A program made the position numbers and the translations under genes. The notes under the pieces were generated by a model, which saw only the letters and a list, made by a program, of their open reading frames with translations, was not told the DNA's origin and did no database searches. Positions 32,599-41,798 of a stretch of 54,708 bases of DNA are shown in pieces. Position 1 is the stretch's first letter, and the number at the start of each line of letters is the position of its first letter. The stretch is from a virus, in IMG/VR virus record IMGVR_UViG_3300035670_000266, positions 1-54,708 of that record. One strand, written 5' to 3'.

Positions 32599-34158
32599 AT
32601 GCCAACATTCGAATATACTAATCCAGGAGAATATACTGTTGCTATTCCAGGTAATGCTGTTAACATTACAGCAGTTGTTCGTGGCGCTAGAGGCGGCAGG
32701 GGTGGTACTGATGCTGGGGCTCAAGGTGGTCCTGGTGGAGTAACGACTATACAAAATTTTACTTTTACTCAAAATTTTGTTACTAGAACTGTAAGACTTT
32801 GGGTTGGTGGTGCTGGAGGAAATGGTGTAGATAGTCAAGGAAGTGCTGCTGGTGGTGCTGGTGGATATGGATTAGTTAGCGGAGGTACTGGTGGTAGAGC
32901 TGGATCTCCACCATTCTCTGGCGGTGGAGGAGGCGGAGGCGGAGCATCTGCTGTCGGTGTTGATGGTAGTGGTGTTTATATTGTTATGGGTGGCGCTGGC
33001 GGCGGCGGAGGTGCTTCTGACAATAGATCTGGTGCTCAAGGTGGATTTCCATCTGTTTCTGCTACACCAACAACTTCAATTTCCCCAACAGCAGGTGGAA
33101 CTGGACAAAGCCCAGGCGGATCTGATGGTGGTGGTGGCGGCGGCGGCGGCGGTGGTGTCCCTGGCGGTGCTGGTGGTATTTTTGGACTTGATAATAATAG
33201 AGGTGGCGGTGGTGGATCTGCTGGAACATCAGCATACAACGTAAATTTTGTTGTAGCTGGAACTGCTACTAGTGGTCAAGGTTCATTTAACGGATATGTA
33301 TCTATTTCATATGATATAGCTAATCCTGCTATTAGCACTTTTAATGCTAATCCAAATCCACAAGGAAGTTTTAATGGCATTCCTCAGTATTCTACTACTT
33401 TAAATTGGAATACAGTTAATGCCACTACTGTTACTATTACTAGTTCTGCTGGAGAAACTTTTAGTAATCTTTCTGCTGGTGGTAGTTTAAATATAACAAA
33501 TTTAGCACAGTCTGTAACTGGTAGTAATAGTCCTAGAATTAGAAGTTATACATTAACAGCATCAAATCCAGGTGCCACCACATCTTCTACTATAGAAGTC
33601 CAAGCTTATAACGATAACAGTCCAACAACTTCTTGGACAACATCATTTAGTAATTTAGAACCATCTACTGAATACGAATTCTTTATTGGTAAATTGTCTG
33701 GAGTAGATATGCCAACAAATATTTCTGTTTCTGGATCTGGCAATTTTGTTGGAAAAAGTTTTGGAGGTCAGTTCACAAGTTCAGCTTTATTCAATGATCA
33801 AGATAATGTTATATTGAAATTTACTACATTACCATTTAATACTGATATATCTGGAGAAACAGGAATATATGGCAAGTCAAATTCAAAAACCGTGCCAGTT
33901 ACTGCTGGTACACAATCATTTAATGTTACTGTAACTACAAGACCTCCTAGAATTGCTGAAGATTTTAATTATTTTGACAATCAAGGTCAATATCCTTATG
34001 AAGATATTGATTTAATTACAAATAATCCTGTAGAATACTTAAATACCGCTATTGTAACTGCTGATGATATTGAAGTTCCAGTCGAGATTAAAACTGACAA
34101 TCCTGATATACAAGTGAGAATAAATAATGGTACTTGGACTAACATAAGGCAAATCTAA
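32599..34158 (+). CDS. Modular tail-fibre protein 3 with Gly-rich head and shared C-terminus
   Basis: This 519-residue protein has a glycine-rich head (about 1-235, with runs such as GGGGGGGGGV and GGAGGGGGAS), a PKD/Ig-like part (FNANPNPQGSFNGIP near 250) and the shared C-terminal module from about residue 337, ending NIRQI. Between the beta-rich N-terminal start (YTNPGEYTVAIPGNAVNI) and the glycine repeats it resembles Gly-rich receptor-binding tips. It is the third member of the flush tandem array. The DNA of the Gly region is a long GGTGGC-type low-complexity stretch, prone to slippage and recombination. Confidence 0.65.
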   Translation: MPTFEYTNPGEYTVAIPGNAVNITAVVRGARGGRGGTDAGAQGGPGGVTTIQNFTFTQNFVTRTVRLWVGGAGGNGVDSQGSAAGGAGGYGLVSGGTGGRAGSPPFSGGGGGGGGASAVGVDGSGVYIVMGGAGGGGGASDNRSGAQGGFPSVSATPTTSISPTAGGTGQSPGGSDGGGGGGGGGGVPGGAGGIFGLDNNRGGGGGSAGTSAYNVNFVVAGTATSGQGSFNGYVSISYDIANPAISTFNANPNPQGSFNGIPQYSTTLNWNTVNATTVTITSSAGETFSNLSAGGSLNITNLAQSVTGSNSPRIRSYTLTASNPGATTSSTIEVQAYNDNSPTTSWTTSFSNLEPSTEYEFFIGKLSGVDMPTNISVSGSGNFVGKSFGGQFTSSALFNDQDNVILKFTTLPFNTDISGETGIYGKSNSKTVPVTAGTQSFNVTVTTRPPRIAEDFNYFDNQGQYPYEDIDLITNNPVEYLNTAIVTADDIEVPVEIKTDNPDIQVRINNGTWTNIRQI

Positions 34159-34404
34159 ATGACTGTTCGTAGAGAAGTAAGACTAGATAAAATAGAGTGG
34201 AGACCTAATTTAGATCCATCTGTCAAAGTTCCACATACAACTCCTCCAGGGCAAATAGGAGTTACTAAAATAGTAACTACATACGAAGGTGATGAGATTG
34301 TATCTACAAACATTCTACAAAATTATTATAAAGTGACTGATGATATTTCTGAGGAAGACGAAATAGTTCAAAAAGCAGCAAAATTATTTTGGAGCGAAGC
34401 ATGA
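34159..34404 (+). CDS. Small virion-associated protein (81 residues), unknown
   Basis: It starts directly after the stop of fibre protein 3, in the same flush arrangement. Charged and beta-strand rich (TVRREVRLDKIEWRPN, IGVTKIVTTYEGDEIVSTNILQNYY), ending in an acidic helix DDISEEDEIVQKAAKLFW. No domain is recognised. Its place within the fibre array and before a giant fibre gene suggests a linker or fibre-assembly role (inference). It overlaps the next gene by four bases (ATGA). Confidence 0.55.
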   Translation: MTVRREVRLDKIEWRPNLDPSVKVPHTTPPGQIGVTKIVTTYEGDEIVSTNILQNYYKVTDDISEEDEIVQKAAKLFWSEA

Positions 34405-34586
34405 GTAAATTTCCTGTTGTGTATGATATGGATCCAAATGATCCATATTACAAATCTAAAGTGTTTAAATTAGAAGATCTCGATGAAAATGAAAAGGTTG
34501 AGATCTCAGCTGACAAACCAATTCAAGTTAGAATTAATAATGGTCCTTGGATTGATGTTAGACAAGCAGACCTAAATAATCTGTAG
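34401..34586 (+). CDS. Small protein carrying only the end motif of the fibre C-terminal module
   Basis: A 61-residue protein that starts in an ATGA overlap behind a GGAG site (34391-34394). An upstream TTG is less likely. Residues about 37-53 (ISADKPIQVRINNGPWIDVRQ) closely match the last 20 or so residues of the three upstream fibre proteins, for example IQVRINNGTWTNIRQI in protein 3. The rest (PVVYDMDPNDPYYKSKVFKLEDLDENEKVE) is acidic and unlike them. It may be a free-standing copy of the terminal attachment or trimer motif, or a remnant of a fourth fibre gene. Confidence 0.6.
   Translation: MSKFPVVYDMDPNDPYYKSKVFKLEDLDENEKVEISADKPIQVRINNGPWIDVRQADLNNL
34572..34579 (+). promoter_or_regulatory. 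Probable late promoter (CTAAATAA)
   Basis: CTAAATAA lies in the last codons of the 61-residue gene, 41 bases before the ATG of the 1923-residue fibre gene, matching the spacing before other late genes here. Confidence 0.45.
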
Positions 34587-34612
34587 AAATAGTATTTGTG
34601 ACAGAGTAATCG

Positions 34613-37600
34613 ATGCCATTTAGTAGTTCTCCCGTATTAGTTGGTAGAAATGATCAAATACAGGTTCGTTATCCAACACCAGATTTCTGGAACGAGCAAG
34701 TTACCGTTCAGATAAAAATTGGTAACGGACAAGATCCTGATGGTATCACTTTTGGTACTAAGATTCCTGATGCAACACCAGATTCTTTTACTTTTACAAA
34801 TCAATCTGGATTTACTGGTGCTTTTAATGGCACTTCAAGTAGTGGTTCTACAAGTACTTTTCAAAGAAATACAACATACTATTCTCAGGTAATTGATATT
34901 ACTGGAATTGAAGTACCAATTCCTGCCACTATTTCTGCCGTATCTAGTGGACCCAAGAATAATAATACTGCTAATACTACAGCAGCTTTTAGAATCTACA
35001 GAAATGGATCTTTCTTAACAGGTTGGATTACATCCAGAACTGCTAATTATGTTACTCCAGGTGATAGTGGTTTACAACCTGGAGATAAGATTCAACTTAG
35101 AGTTACTACTCCAGATTGGTATACAACAGCGACTACAGTTACTTTCACAGTTTCTGATGAAACTTGGGGTACAAATATTGGACAACCAGCTGCTTCTTTC
35201 TCTAGAACATGGTCTATTACAACTAGAGCACAAGATCAAAATATTCCTCAGTATAGTTTTACTGATCAAGTAGATGTTAAAACAGTAGCTGATGGTGGAC
35301 CCGATTATCATTATCAAGATATTACAATAAACAACATCGATGGAGATGCTGTTTTAAGAGCAACCTCAACGGGTAATTTACAAGTCAGAAAAAATGGTTC
35401 TGGATCTTGGAGCACATCGGTAACTAATCTGGTATTGAACGATACTCTAAACACTAGATTATTGAGTGGTCCTGGATATACAACAAAAACAACTGGAGCA
35501 CTGGATGTTTTTGCTGTTGGTGGGGATACTTATACCTCTGGTGGAAACTCATACGAGAATAATATATCTGGAACTTGGGGATCTAGTACATATGCTGTTA
35601 CACAAAGTTTAGGAACTATAACTGATAACTGGCAGGCGTGGACTGAAGTAGATCGATATCCAAATGCCATTTCAGCTTCACCTATTTTTACATATGGTGT
35701 ACAACCTACGGTAACAGTTGCTAGTGGAGGATTTTCTGCTAACACAAACTATAGTCCAACTGGTGGTAGTGGATCTGGGATGGTCGTTAAGACTGTTGGA
35801 AATAATACTACTTTTGGATTTGGTGTAGTTGTTGTCGATCCTGGTTATGGTTATCAAATTGGTGATACACTTAGCGTAGCGAGTCCTGTGTCTGGAATTC
35901 CTCCAGCACAATTTGTATTGTCTGAATATCAGAAGATAAATGTATCTACTACATCTACTAATGCTGTAGCAGAACCAGGATTTATGTACTTTGCTGATTT
36001 TAATGTCAGTGGATTGGGTACAGAATATTCAAGTGGTTCTTATAACGATTTAGAATCTCCTATTTCTGGACTAGTTAATACTGTAGCAGTTGCTCAAAGT
36101 CGTGTTAATACTTTGAATGGATCTACAGTACAAATGACTGCCATTATTGATGGCACTGGTGGATTTATTAGAAAAAATAATAGCGGAACATGGGTACAAC
36201 AATTAACTGTACAAAATGGTGATGTAATTAATCTCAAAGTAGCATCAAGCACTACATATGGAGCTAGCGTTAATGCTTCTGTTAGATTAAAAGGTCCGCC
36301 AGATGGAAATCCAACAACAGGAAATCCAACTGGTGGACCATCTACAGCAACGTTTGCTGACAAAACAACCACATTATCATTAACGACACGAGCGGAAAGA
36401 TCGACTCCATATCCATTTCATGCTGAAGCAGTTTATCTTTCAGATCCTGGTGAGCAACATGTTGCTCAGGTTTATTTTTCTGGATTAGATGTTGCTACGA
36501 CAGCGGTTATTCAAAGTGGATCTGGATCTTTAAGTAGAGATGGTGTTAATTGGGGTAATAATATTACTGTACAACCAACAGATCAATTTATTTACGTAAG
36601 ACAAAATGCGTCTAGTTCTTCTGGTGGATTAGCACAGTTAACATATAGAATTGGAACATACAGCGATACATTTAGAATTTACACTATTCAATCTAATGTT
36701 CAAGGAGAATTTATTACTTATAGTCAAACAGGAGATGCTCAAAATAATTTTGTAGAATATACATTGCCAGATTTTGCTGGATACTTATTTTATCTTACTT
36801 TAGTTGGAGCTGGCGGCGGTAAAGGTGGGGATGATGCTCCAAATAGTTATGGTGGTCCTGGTGGAGCTGGTAATACACTAAGAGTTCAAGTACAAATACC
36901 AGATTCGGCATGGCCTTTAGATGGTGGTGGTAGTCCAGATAGAAAATTGAGAATATATGCTCCCGATCACGGTAATGATGGAAGTAACTTTGTACAGGGA
37001 TCTGGTGGCGGATTGGGTGGATTTGGGTATTGTTATGGTGGTGATGGCGGTAACGCTGGTCCTAGCGATAAATCAGGTGGCGGCGGCGGCGGCGGCGGAG
37101 CAGCTGCTATAACATTTTCTAATAATGTTTTGATCGCTATGGCAGGTGGCGGCGGAGGCGGAGCAGGTGCTGGTAACGATACAACAATTCCTGCTGCCAA
37201 TTCATACGGTAATTATGGAAGCAATTATGGTACATTACAAACCAGTACTGTTAATTTAAATCTTCCTGGTGATGATGGTCCAAATGCCACTGGAGAGGGT
37301 GGTGGTGCAGGTGGTGGTGGCGGTGGTTATGATGGTAATGCTGGTGTTTTATTAACACAAAAATTAGATGCTAGTGGTGGAGTTATTCAAACATCAGATT
37401 TAGATGCTACTGGTGGAACTGGTGGCGGATCATACTACAATGCAACATATTGTACACTTGTTTCTGCTGCTGCTGTGTCTGGAGATGGTGCTGCTCCTGG
37501 AGAAGCTGGTGCTGTTTATATTGAATTCCCCCAACAAGATATTACTCCAGATCCATTCTCTTTCCCAGATTACGAGGGTGCTGATATTGGCGAAACTGTG

Positions 37601-40384
37601 CTATCAAATATTGTTCAAATTACTGGCATTACTGGACCTGTCCCCGTTACAGTAAATGCTCCTGGATTTAGTGCTGATATGAGACTATGTTCAGGATCTA
37701 CTGCTGCTACTTGTGGATCTTTCAACAGTAGTATTTCTATTACAAATGGTCAATATCTTCAGATTAGAGCAATCGTTGGGAATCAATATAATAATACATA
37801 TACAGTTACGGTTTCTATTGGAACCGTAACTAATCAATGGAATATTAACACTGGACCACCACCAGATGATGAACCAGCTCCATATTTCTTTCGAGACGTT
37901 GATAACGCTAATATCAACACGGATACTTTGAGTGAGACTGTAACTATTTCTGGTATTAATGTTCCTGTAGTTGTAACAGCAACAGATGGGGCGTATGTTT
38001 CTATTAATGGTGGTTCTTTTGTTGATGGTGATACTTCTCCTGAATCACAAAGAACAATTACTAACGGACAAACACTACAAATTAGATTAACATCATCTCC
38101 AGATTTTCTAAGTTCTGTGTCAACGTCAATAACTGTTGGCACTGGTGATACAGCAGTGTGGACTGTAACAACAGCAGAAGAAAAAGATAGTGTTCCTATT
38201 GGATTTACTTGGATTTATAAACTTGGAGCAGATTTGTTAACAACCTATGAAAGTAATACTATTATTATGAAAGGAATTGAAGTGCCAGTGGATTTTATTG
38301 TTGAAAGTGGAAGTGGAGATGGAAATCCTTCTGGTCCTTTACCAAGAATTAAAGTCAATGATGTATTACAACCAGTAGGAGTCACTCAAGTAACTATAAA
38401 CAATTTTGATACTGTTGCTCTTGTTTATACTACTTCGAATGTTATTGGCGAAACTAGAATTTTTAATACAAAAACTGGATTGGCGACATCTACGGTTGGA
38501 TATTATGAAACAGAGTGGGGAGTTGTAACCGCTGGTCAATTTGGAACTACACCAACAGCATTTGCTTTCTTGACAACTTTAGCAACTGCTCCTAATGTAT
38601 ACACAGAAGCTAAAGATTCTGGTGGTAATGTTCAGGTAGTTACAATTAGTGGATTGTCAACAGGAATTTCTATTGCTTTATTTGGTAATAATAATATTGA
38701 GTTTAATATTAATAATGGTGGATACAACATTTATACTTTGGCATCTCCAGCTAACGTTTCTAACGGAGATACATTTAAAGTTAGATTAAGATCATCGGCA
38801 ATTCAAGGATTTACTAGATCTGCTCAAGTTTATGCTGGATCTTTTAGCACTACATTTAATGTACAAACACCAGCAGCGGTTCAAGATCCTATTTTTGGCC
38901 AATGGTATAGTGCTATACAACCAGTTAAATATGTTGGATCTCAACAAGTGAGGTACAGTACAAAATATGATGGATTGCCAGTAGCATCAATGATTCCTGT
39001 TTTCCAAGATGAAACTCAAGAAGACGGGTGGGGCAATTTAGATGGTAGTCTAGCTTCCAGATTCCATGGATGGTTATATTGTGATGGAGGATATTATGAT
39101 CCAGCAGATTATCCAGCATTGTATGAAGTAATTGGAACCAGTTATGGATCTAAATCTGTGGGTGGTGTTGTTTATTTTAGACTTCCAGATATGAGAAATA
39201 GATATCTGAAAGGAACTGGTGTTATTGATGGCAACTCTCTTGCTTCTCCAGGGTTAACCCCAGAATATAATAGAACTAAACAATCTGGTGCTCCTGGTAA
39301 TGAAGAACCAGGATCATTTGGTGGCATGTGGTTTATCGATACTATTGCTGATCCAGGGGCAGAATTGGAGCAAGTAGAGACACCAGCAACTGGACAACCA
39401 GCACAAGAATCTCAATTCTTTGGTATTGCTCAGGTAACTACCACTGGATACACTGATGTTACTGGGTTGATAGAATTTCAAACATATGGTAGCATTGATG
39501 TTCCTCTTAGCTTGGAAGGAGATAAACAGTATGATATACCATTACACTTTCACGACTTAGTTACTGGTGTTGCTGATCCAGGAAACTTCAAGGGAAGAAT
39601 TAACTGGAATGGTAGAGGTGGTGCTGGCGCTGACATTGCTGCTACAACTAACAATATTATTGGTACTAATAGCGCCCAATTTACAGCAGATACATCATTC
39701 TCAATTAATTTGTGGGGATATGCTGTAGCAAATTATACTTTAGATAGTAGTAATCTTCCTGATTCTTTATATTGTGGTGGTACTCCAGTTTGGTGGAATG
39801 GTAACGTTAGTTTTTATAATGGAAATGCTTTCATGTCTGGCGCTGGATATGAAGGTGCTGTTATAGCATCAACTGGACAATACGCAAATGTTACGGTTAC
39901 TCAAAGTTCTATTACTGTCGGAAGTTCAAATTATAATGAAATAAACACATATATTGATCTAGATACTAAACCTTTCTCGGGAACATCTGGAGCTGTTGGG
40001 TCTGACAACGCTTTGAAATTTGTTGGTGCTCTTGATATTCCGAGAAAAGATGTGACAGTTAAATCATATAATCCCCCATCTAAATTAAAACATACTCATT
40101 ACCTTTCATTGACTGCTATCACAGATACAAATACTGTTTATGGATACGGCAATAATGAAACTGGTGGAACAGCAAGTGCAGGATTACAGAGTTTTGTTGG
40201 TGGAATCAATACTACAGTAGATTTGAATTTCTCTGCTTTAGACATTGGTATCCAAGTTTTACCTGGATCATTTACATTGTCTGAAACTAAACAACTTATT
40301 CCAACACCAGAATTTGCTCCACAAGAGAAAGTTCCTTTGCTTACTCCGTATGTTTGGACTAAGTGGTTAATCAAAGCATTCTAA
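34613..40384 (+). CDS. Giant fibre protein with Ig-like repeats, Gly-rich segment and collar domain
   Basis: This 1923-residue protein is a mosaic. Residues about 1-720 and 1000-1430 hold repeated beta domains of about 90-110 residues. Recurrent motifs are ITGI.VPVPAT, an NGGSF-type loop, a phrase like NGQ.LQIR.TSS, and a WTVTT or LTTRA end. About 729-963 are a glycine-rich insert (VGAGGGKGGDD, GGGGGGGGAAA, GGGGGGAGAG) like those in the smaller fibre proteins. About 1470-1540 are a tail-collar domain (FHGWLYCDGGYYDPADYPALYEVIG, FRLPDMRNRYLKG). The final 380 residues are beta-rich, with HFHDL and KHTHYLSL histidine loops resembling short-fibre tips. Probably a long baseplate-attached adhesin. 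Confidence 0.7.
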   Translation: MPFSSSPVLVGRNDQIQVRYPTPDFWNEQVTVQIKIGNGQDPDGITFGTKIPDATPDSFTFTNQSGFTGAFNGTSSSGSTSTFQRNTTYYSQVIDITGIEVPIPATISAVSSGPKNNNTANTTAAFRIYRNGSFLTGWITSRTANYVTPGDSGLQPGDKIQLRVTTPDWYTTATTVTFTVSDETWGTNIGQPAASFSRTWSITTRAQDQNIPQYSFTDQVDVKTVADGGPDYHYQDITINNIDGDAVLRATSTGNLQVRKNGSGSWSTSVTNLVLNDTLNTRLLSGPGYTTKTTGALDVFAVGGDTYTSGGNSYENNISGTWGSSTYAVTQSLGTITDNWQAWTEVDRYPNAISASPIFTYGVQPTVTVASGGFSANTNYSPTGGSGSGMVVKTVGNNTTFGFGVVVVDPGYGYQIGDTLSVASPVSGIPPAQFVLSEYQKINVSTTSTNAVAEPGFMYFADFNVSGLGTEYSSGSYNDLESPISGLVNTVAVAQSRVNTLNGSTVQMTAIIDGTGGFIRKNNSGTWVQQLTVQNGDVINLKVASSTTYGASVNASVRLKGPPDGNPTTGNPTGGPSTATFADKTTTLSLTTRAERSTPYPFHAEAVYLSDPGEQHVAQVYFSGLDVATTAVIQSGSGSLSRDGVNWGNNITVQPTDQFIYVRQNASSSSGGLAQLTYRIGTYSDTFRIYTIQSNVQGEFITYSQTGDAQNNFVEYTLPDFAGYLFYLTLVGAGGGKGGDDAPNSYGGPGGAGNTLRVQVQIPDSAWPLDGGGSPDRKLRIYAPDHGNDGSNFVQGSGGGLGGFGYCYGGDGGNAGPSDKSGGGGGGGGAAAITFSNNVLIAMAGGGGGGAGAGNDTTIPAANSYGNYGSNYGTLQTSTVNLNLPGDDGPNATGEGGGAGGGGGGYDGNAGVLLTQKLDASGGVIQTSDLDATGGTGGGSYYNATYCTLVSAAAVSGDGAAPGEAGAVYIEFPQQDITPDPFSFPDYEGADIGETVLSNIVQITGITGPVPVTVNAPGFSADMRLCSGSTAATCGSFNSSISITNGQYLQIRAIVGNQYNNTYTVTVSIGTVTNQWNINTGPPPDDEPAPYFFRDVDNANINTDTLSETVTISGINVPVVVTATDGAYVSINGGSFVDGDTSPESQRTITNGQTLQIRLTSSPDFLSSVSTSITVGTGDTAVWTVTTAEEKDSVPIGFTWIYKLGADLLTTYESNTIIMKGIEVPVDFIVESGSGDGNPSGPLPRIKVNDVLQPVGVTQVTINNFDTVALVYTTSNVIGETRIFNTKTGLATSTVGYYETEWGVVTAGQFGTTPTAFAFLTTLATAPNVYTEAKDSGGNVQVVTISGLSTGISIALFGNNNIEFNINNGGYNIYTLASPANVSNGDTFKVRLRSSAIQGFTRSAQVYAGSFSTTFNVQTPAAVQDPIFGQWYSAIQPVKYVGSQQVRYSTKYDGLPVASMIPVFQDETQEDGWGNLDGSLASRFHGWLYCDGGYYDPADYPALYEVIGTSYGSKSVGGVVYFRLPDMRNRYLKGTGVIDGNSLASPGLTPEYNRTKQSGAPGNEEPGSFGGMWFIDTIADPGAELEQVETPATGQPAQESQFFGIAQVTTTGYTDVTGLIEFQTYGSIDVPLSLEGDKQYDIPLHFHDLVTGVADPGNFKGRINWNGRGGAGADIAATTNNIIGTNSAQFTADTSFSINLWGYAVANYTLDSSNLPDSLYCGGTPVWWNGNVSFYNGNAFMSGAGYEGAVIASTGQYANVTVTQSSITVGSSNYNEINTYIDLDTKPFSGTSGAVGSDNALKFVGALDIPRKDVTVKSYNPPSKLKHTHYLSLTAITDTNTVYGYGNNETGGTASAGLQSFVGGINTTVDLNFSALDIGIQVLPGSFTLSETKQLIPTPEFAPQEKVPLLTPYVWTKWLIKAF

Positions 40385-40388
40385 ATAG
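40381..40388 (+). promoter_or_regulatory. Possible late promoter (CTAAATAG)
   Basis: CTAAATAG overlaps the stop codon of the 1923-residue gene and lies 23 bases before ATG 40404. It fits the CTAAATA form, but could be a chance match given the stop context. Confidence 0.4.
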
Positions 40389-40403
40389 TTAATAAAATTA
40401 TAG

Positions 40404-41345
40404 ATGACGATGGCTTTTAATCCTGACGATTTTAAATTTGAAAGAATTCTACCTCCAGAAGAAATGAAACCTATTTTGGAGTGGGATGCTTTACATCGCT
40501 TGATTCTCGTTAGAGTGAAGGAAAAGGAAGAATGGATTTATCTAACAGCAAAGTTAGATCCACAAGTCAATAAAAATTTACACGATCACCTACCAGATGA
40601 ATGGTCTCACGAGAATGATCGTATTGTTAGTTTTTCTATCTATGAAGATGGCACCTATCTTTTAGAAAAAGAGAAACTTAAGTTTGACTTCGACAAAAAA
40701 ATGTCTAAGTGGGTGAGATATGAATATAAAGATTTAGATGTAGCACAAGTTAAAGAAATATTTGAGATTCTCAAAGCGGCATTAGCAGTACAACAACTTG
40801 ATAATGAAATTATTAAATCAAAAGCTATCGTAGATTTAGCAACTAGAGAAGAATATTTTGAGCAAGTTGAAGAAGATAAAATTAGAAAAGCAAATAAACT
40901 ACTAAGAGCATCCGACTGGACTCAATTACCAGATGCTACAGATACTTTCCCTGGAGAATTAGAATTGTGGAGTAAGTATAGAAAGTTCATTAAAGAAAAT
41001 GTAAAAAAACCATCTGATTTTGATGACGTTTTAGATTTTCTTATTTACGATGAAGAGTTTAGATGGCCTATTGATCCATTTAGATATCATGAAATAGATC
41101 CTGAACACGAAACAGAATATCTTACATCCAATGAACATTTTACATATATTGTTGAAGGTTCGGGAACATTTGCTGCTGAAACTCTGCTTGGCAATATCAA
41201 ACAAGCAGCAGCATATGAACTACAGAGACAGCAAGAAGGTGGTATTTCAATCCAAAAACAAATTTGGGATAAAGTTCAGCAATATAAGTTGAACGATGGA
41301 TTAACTGGTGCTATTATTGATAATATAAAAGTAGAGGGAATTTGA
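40404..41345 (+). CDS. Protein with phage tail-fibre-assembly-chaperone-like domain
   Basis: This 313-residue acidic, helical protein carries KANKLLRASDWTQLPDATDTFPGELELWSKYRKFI (about residues 172-206). That is the signature of the phage tail assembly chaperone family (R..LL..SDWTQLPD..... W..YR). Those proteins are small and help fold tail fibres. Here the domain sits in a longer protein with an N-terminal beta part (RLILVRVKEKEEWIYL), a central helical stretch and a C-terminal tail. Its position directly after the fibre genes supports a fibre-folding or attachment role. ATG 40410 is an alternative start; neither has a strong ribosome-binding site. Confidence 0.65.
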   Translation: MTMAFNPDDFKFERILPPEEMKPILEWDALHRLILVRVKEKEEWIYLTAKLDPQVNKNLHDHLPDEWSHENDRIVSFSIYEDGTYLLEKEKLKFDFDKKMSKWVRYEYKDLDVAQVKEIFEILKAALAVQQLDNEIIKSKAIVDLATREEYFEQVEEDKIRKANKLLRASDWTQLPDATDTFPGELELWSKYRKFIKENVKKPSDFDDVLDFLIYDEEFRWPIDPFRYHEIDPEHETEYLTSNEHFTYIVEGSGTFAAETLLGNIKQAAAYELQRQQEGGISIQKQIWDKVQQYKLNDGLTGAIIDNIKVEGI

Positions 41346-41346
41346 A

Positions 41347-41727
41347 ATGTACGTTACAACTAGAAACTTTATGCAATTTTTGGTGGAGTACACCAAATCT
41401 CTTAATACTACTATTGTTTTGCTGAGAACTATTGGACCAGATAATGTTAGCGATGCTGATAAAGCAAATGCTATCTATTCTGCTTATTATATGAATATGC
41501 AATCTGAGAATCCAAAGATTTTTGATACAATGCTATACAATGAGTTTACATTTGTTGAATTCTCGGATGAAGAAAGTGCTTGGGAGTTCTGTAGAGATAA
41601 CTTTCCACTCAATAGAACTATTGATGACGATTACTTTGTTCAGTATGTAATTTATTCTAATGGTAATTATCTTCGTGGCAATGATGGAAACACTGGGTTG
41701 AGGGAACCGCCCCCAGAACCAGTTTGA
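41347..41727 (+). CDS. Conserved phage protein of unknown function (126 residues)
   Basis: It begins MYVTTRNFMQFLVEYTKSLNTTIVLLRTIG. The middle has helical stretches (DADKANAIYSAYYMNMQSENPKIF) and the C-terminal half is strand-rich and acidic (FVEFSDEESAWEFCRDNFPL), ending in Gly/Pro-rich REPPPEPV. No family recognised. It starts one base after the preceding stop, so it is probably the last gene of the late fibre operon. A strong hairpin terminator begins six bases after its stop codon. Confidence 0.6.
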   Translation: MYVTTRNFMQFLVEYTKSLNTTIVLLRTIGPDNVSDADKANAIYSAYYMNMQSENPKIFDTMLYNEFTFVEFSDEESAWEFCRDNFPLNRTIDDDYFVQYVIYSNGNYLRGNDGNTGLREPPPEPV

Positions 41728-41732
41728 AAAGT

Positions 41733-41767
41733 GGCACAGGGGGGTCTTCGGACCCCTTTCTTGTGCC
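41733..41767 (+). terminator. Strong intrinsic terminator with UUCG loop
   Basis: A perfect stem GGGGTC/GACCCC (41741-41746, 41751-41756) closes a TTCG tetraloop and is followed by TTTCTT. An outer GGCAC/GTGCC pairing (41733-41737 with 41763-41767) extends it. It separates the late fibre operon from the helicase operon. Confidence 0.8.
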
Positions 41768-41768
41768 C

Positions 41769-41784
41769 TATAATAATGACATCA
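41769..41784 (+). promoter_or_regulatory. Early-type promoter with downstream extension (helicase)
   Basis: TATAAT (41769-41774) is followed by AATGACATC, resembling the extension after TATAAT at 47643 and 49078. There is no good TTGACA at the usual distance. The GTG start of the helicase lies 30 bases downstream, matching the spacing at the sister sites. Confidence 0.55.
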
Positions 41785-41798
41785 TCAGCGATGACCCC

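Noticed and set aside
32599-34158. Possible diversity-generating retroelement target in the fibre genes
   Set aside because: No reverse transcriptase, no template repeat with A-specific changes and no C-type-lectin-like end are visible; the variation among cassettes looks like domain exchange.
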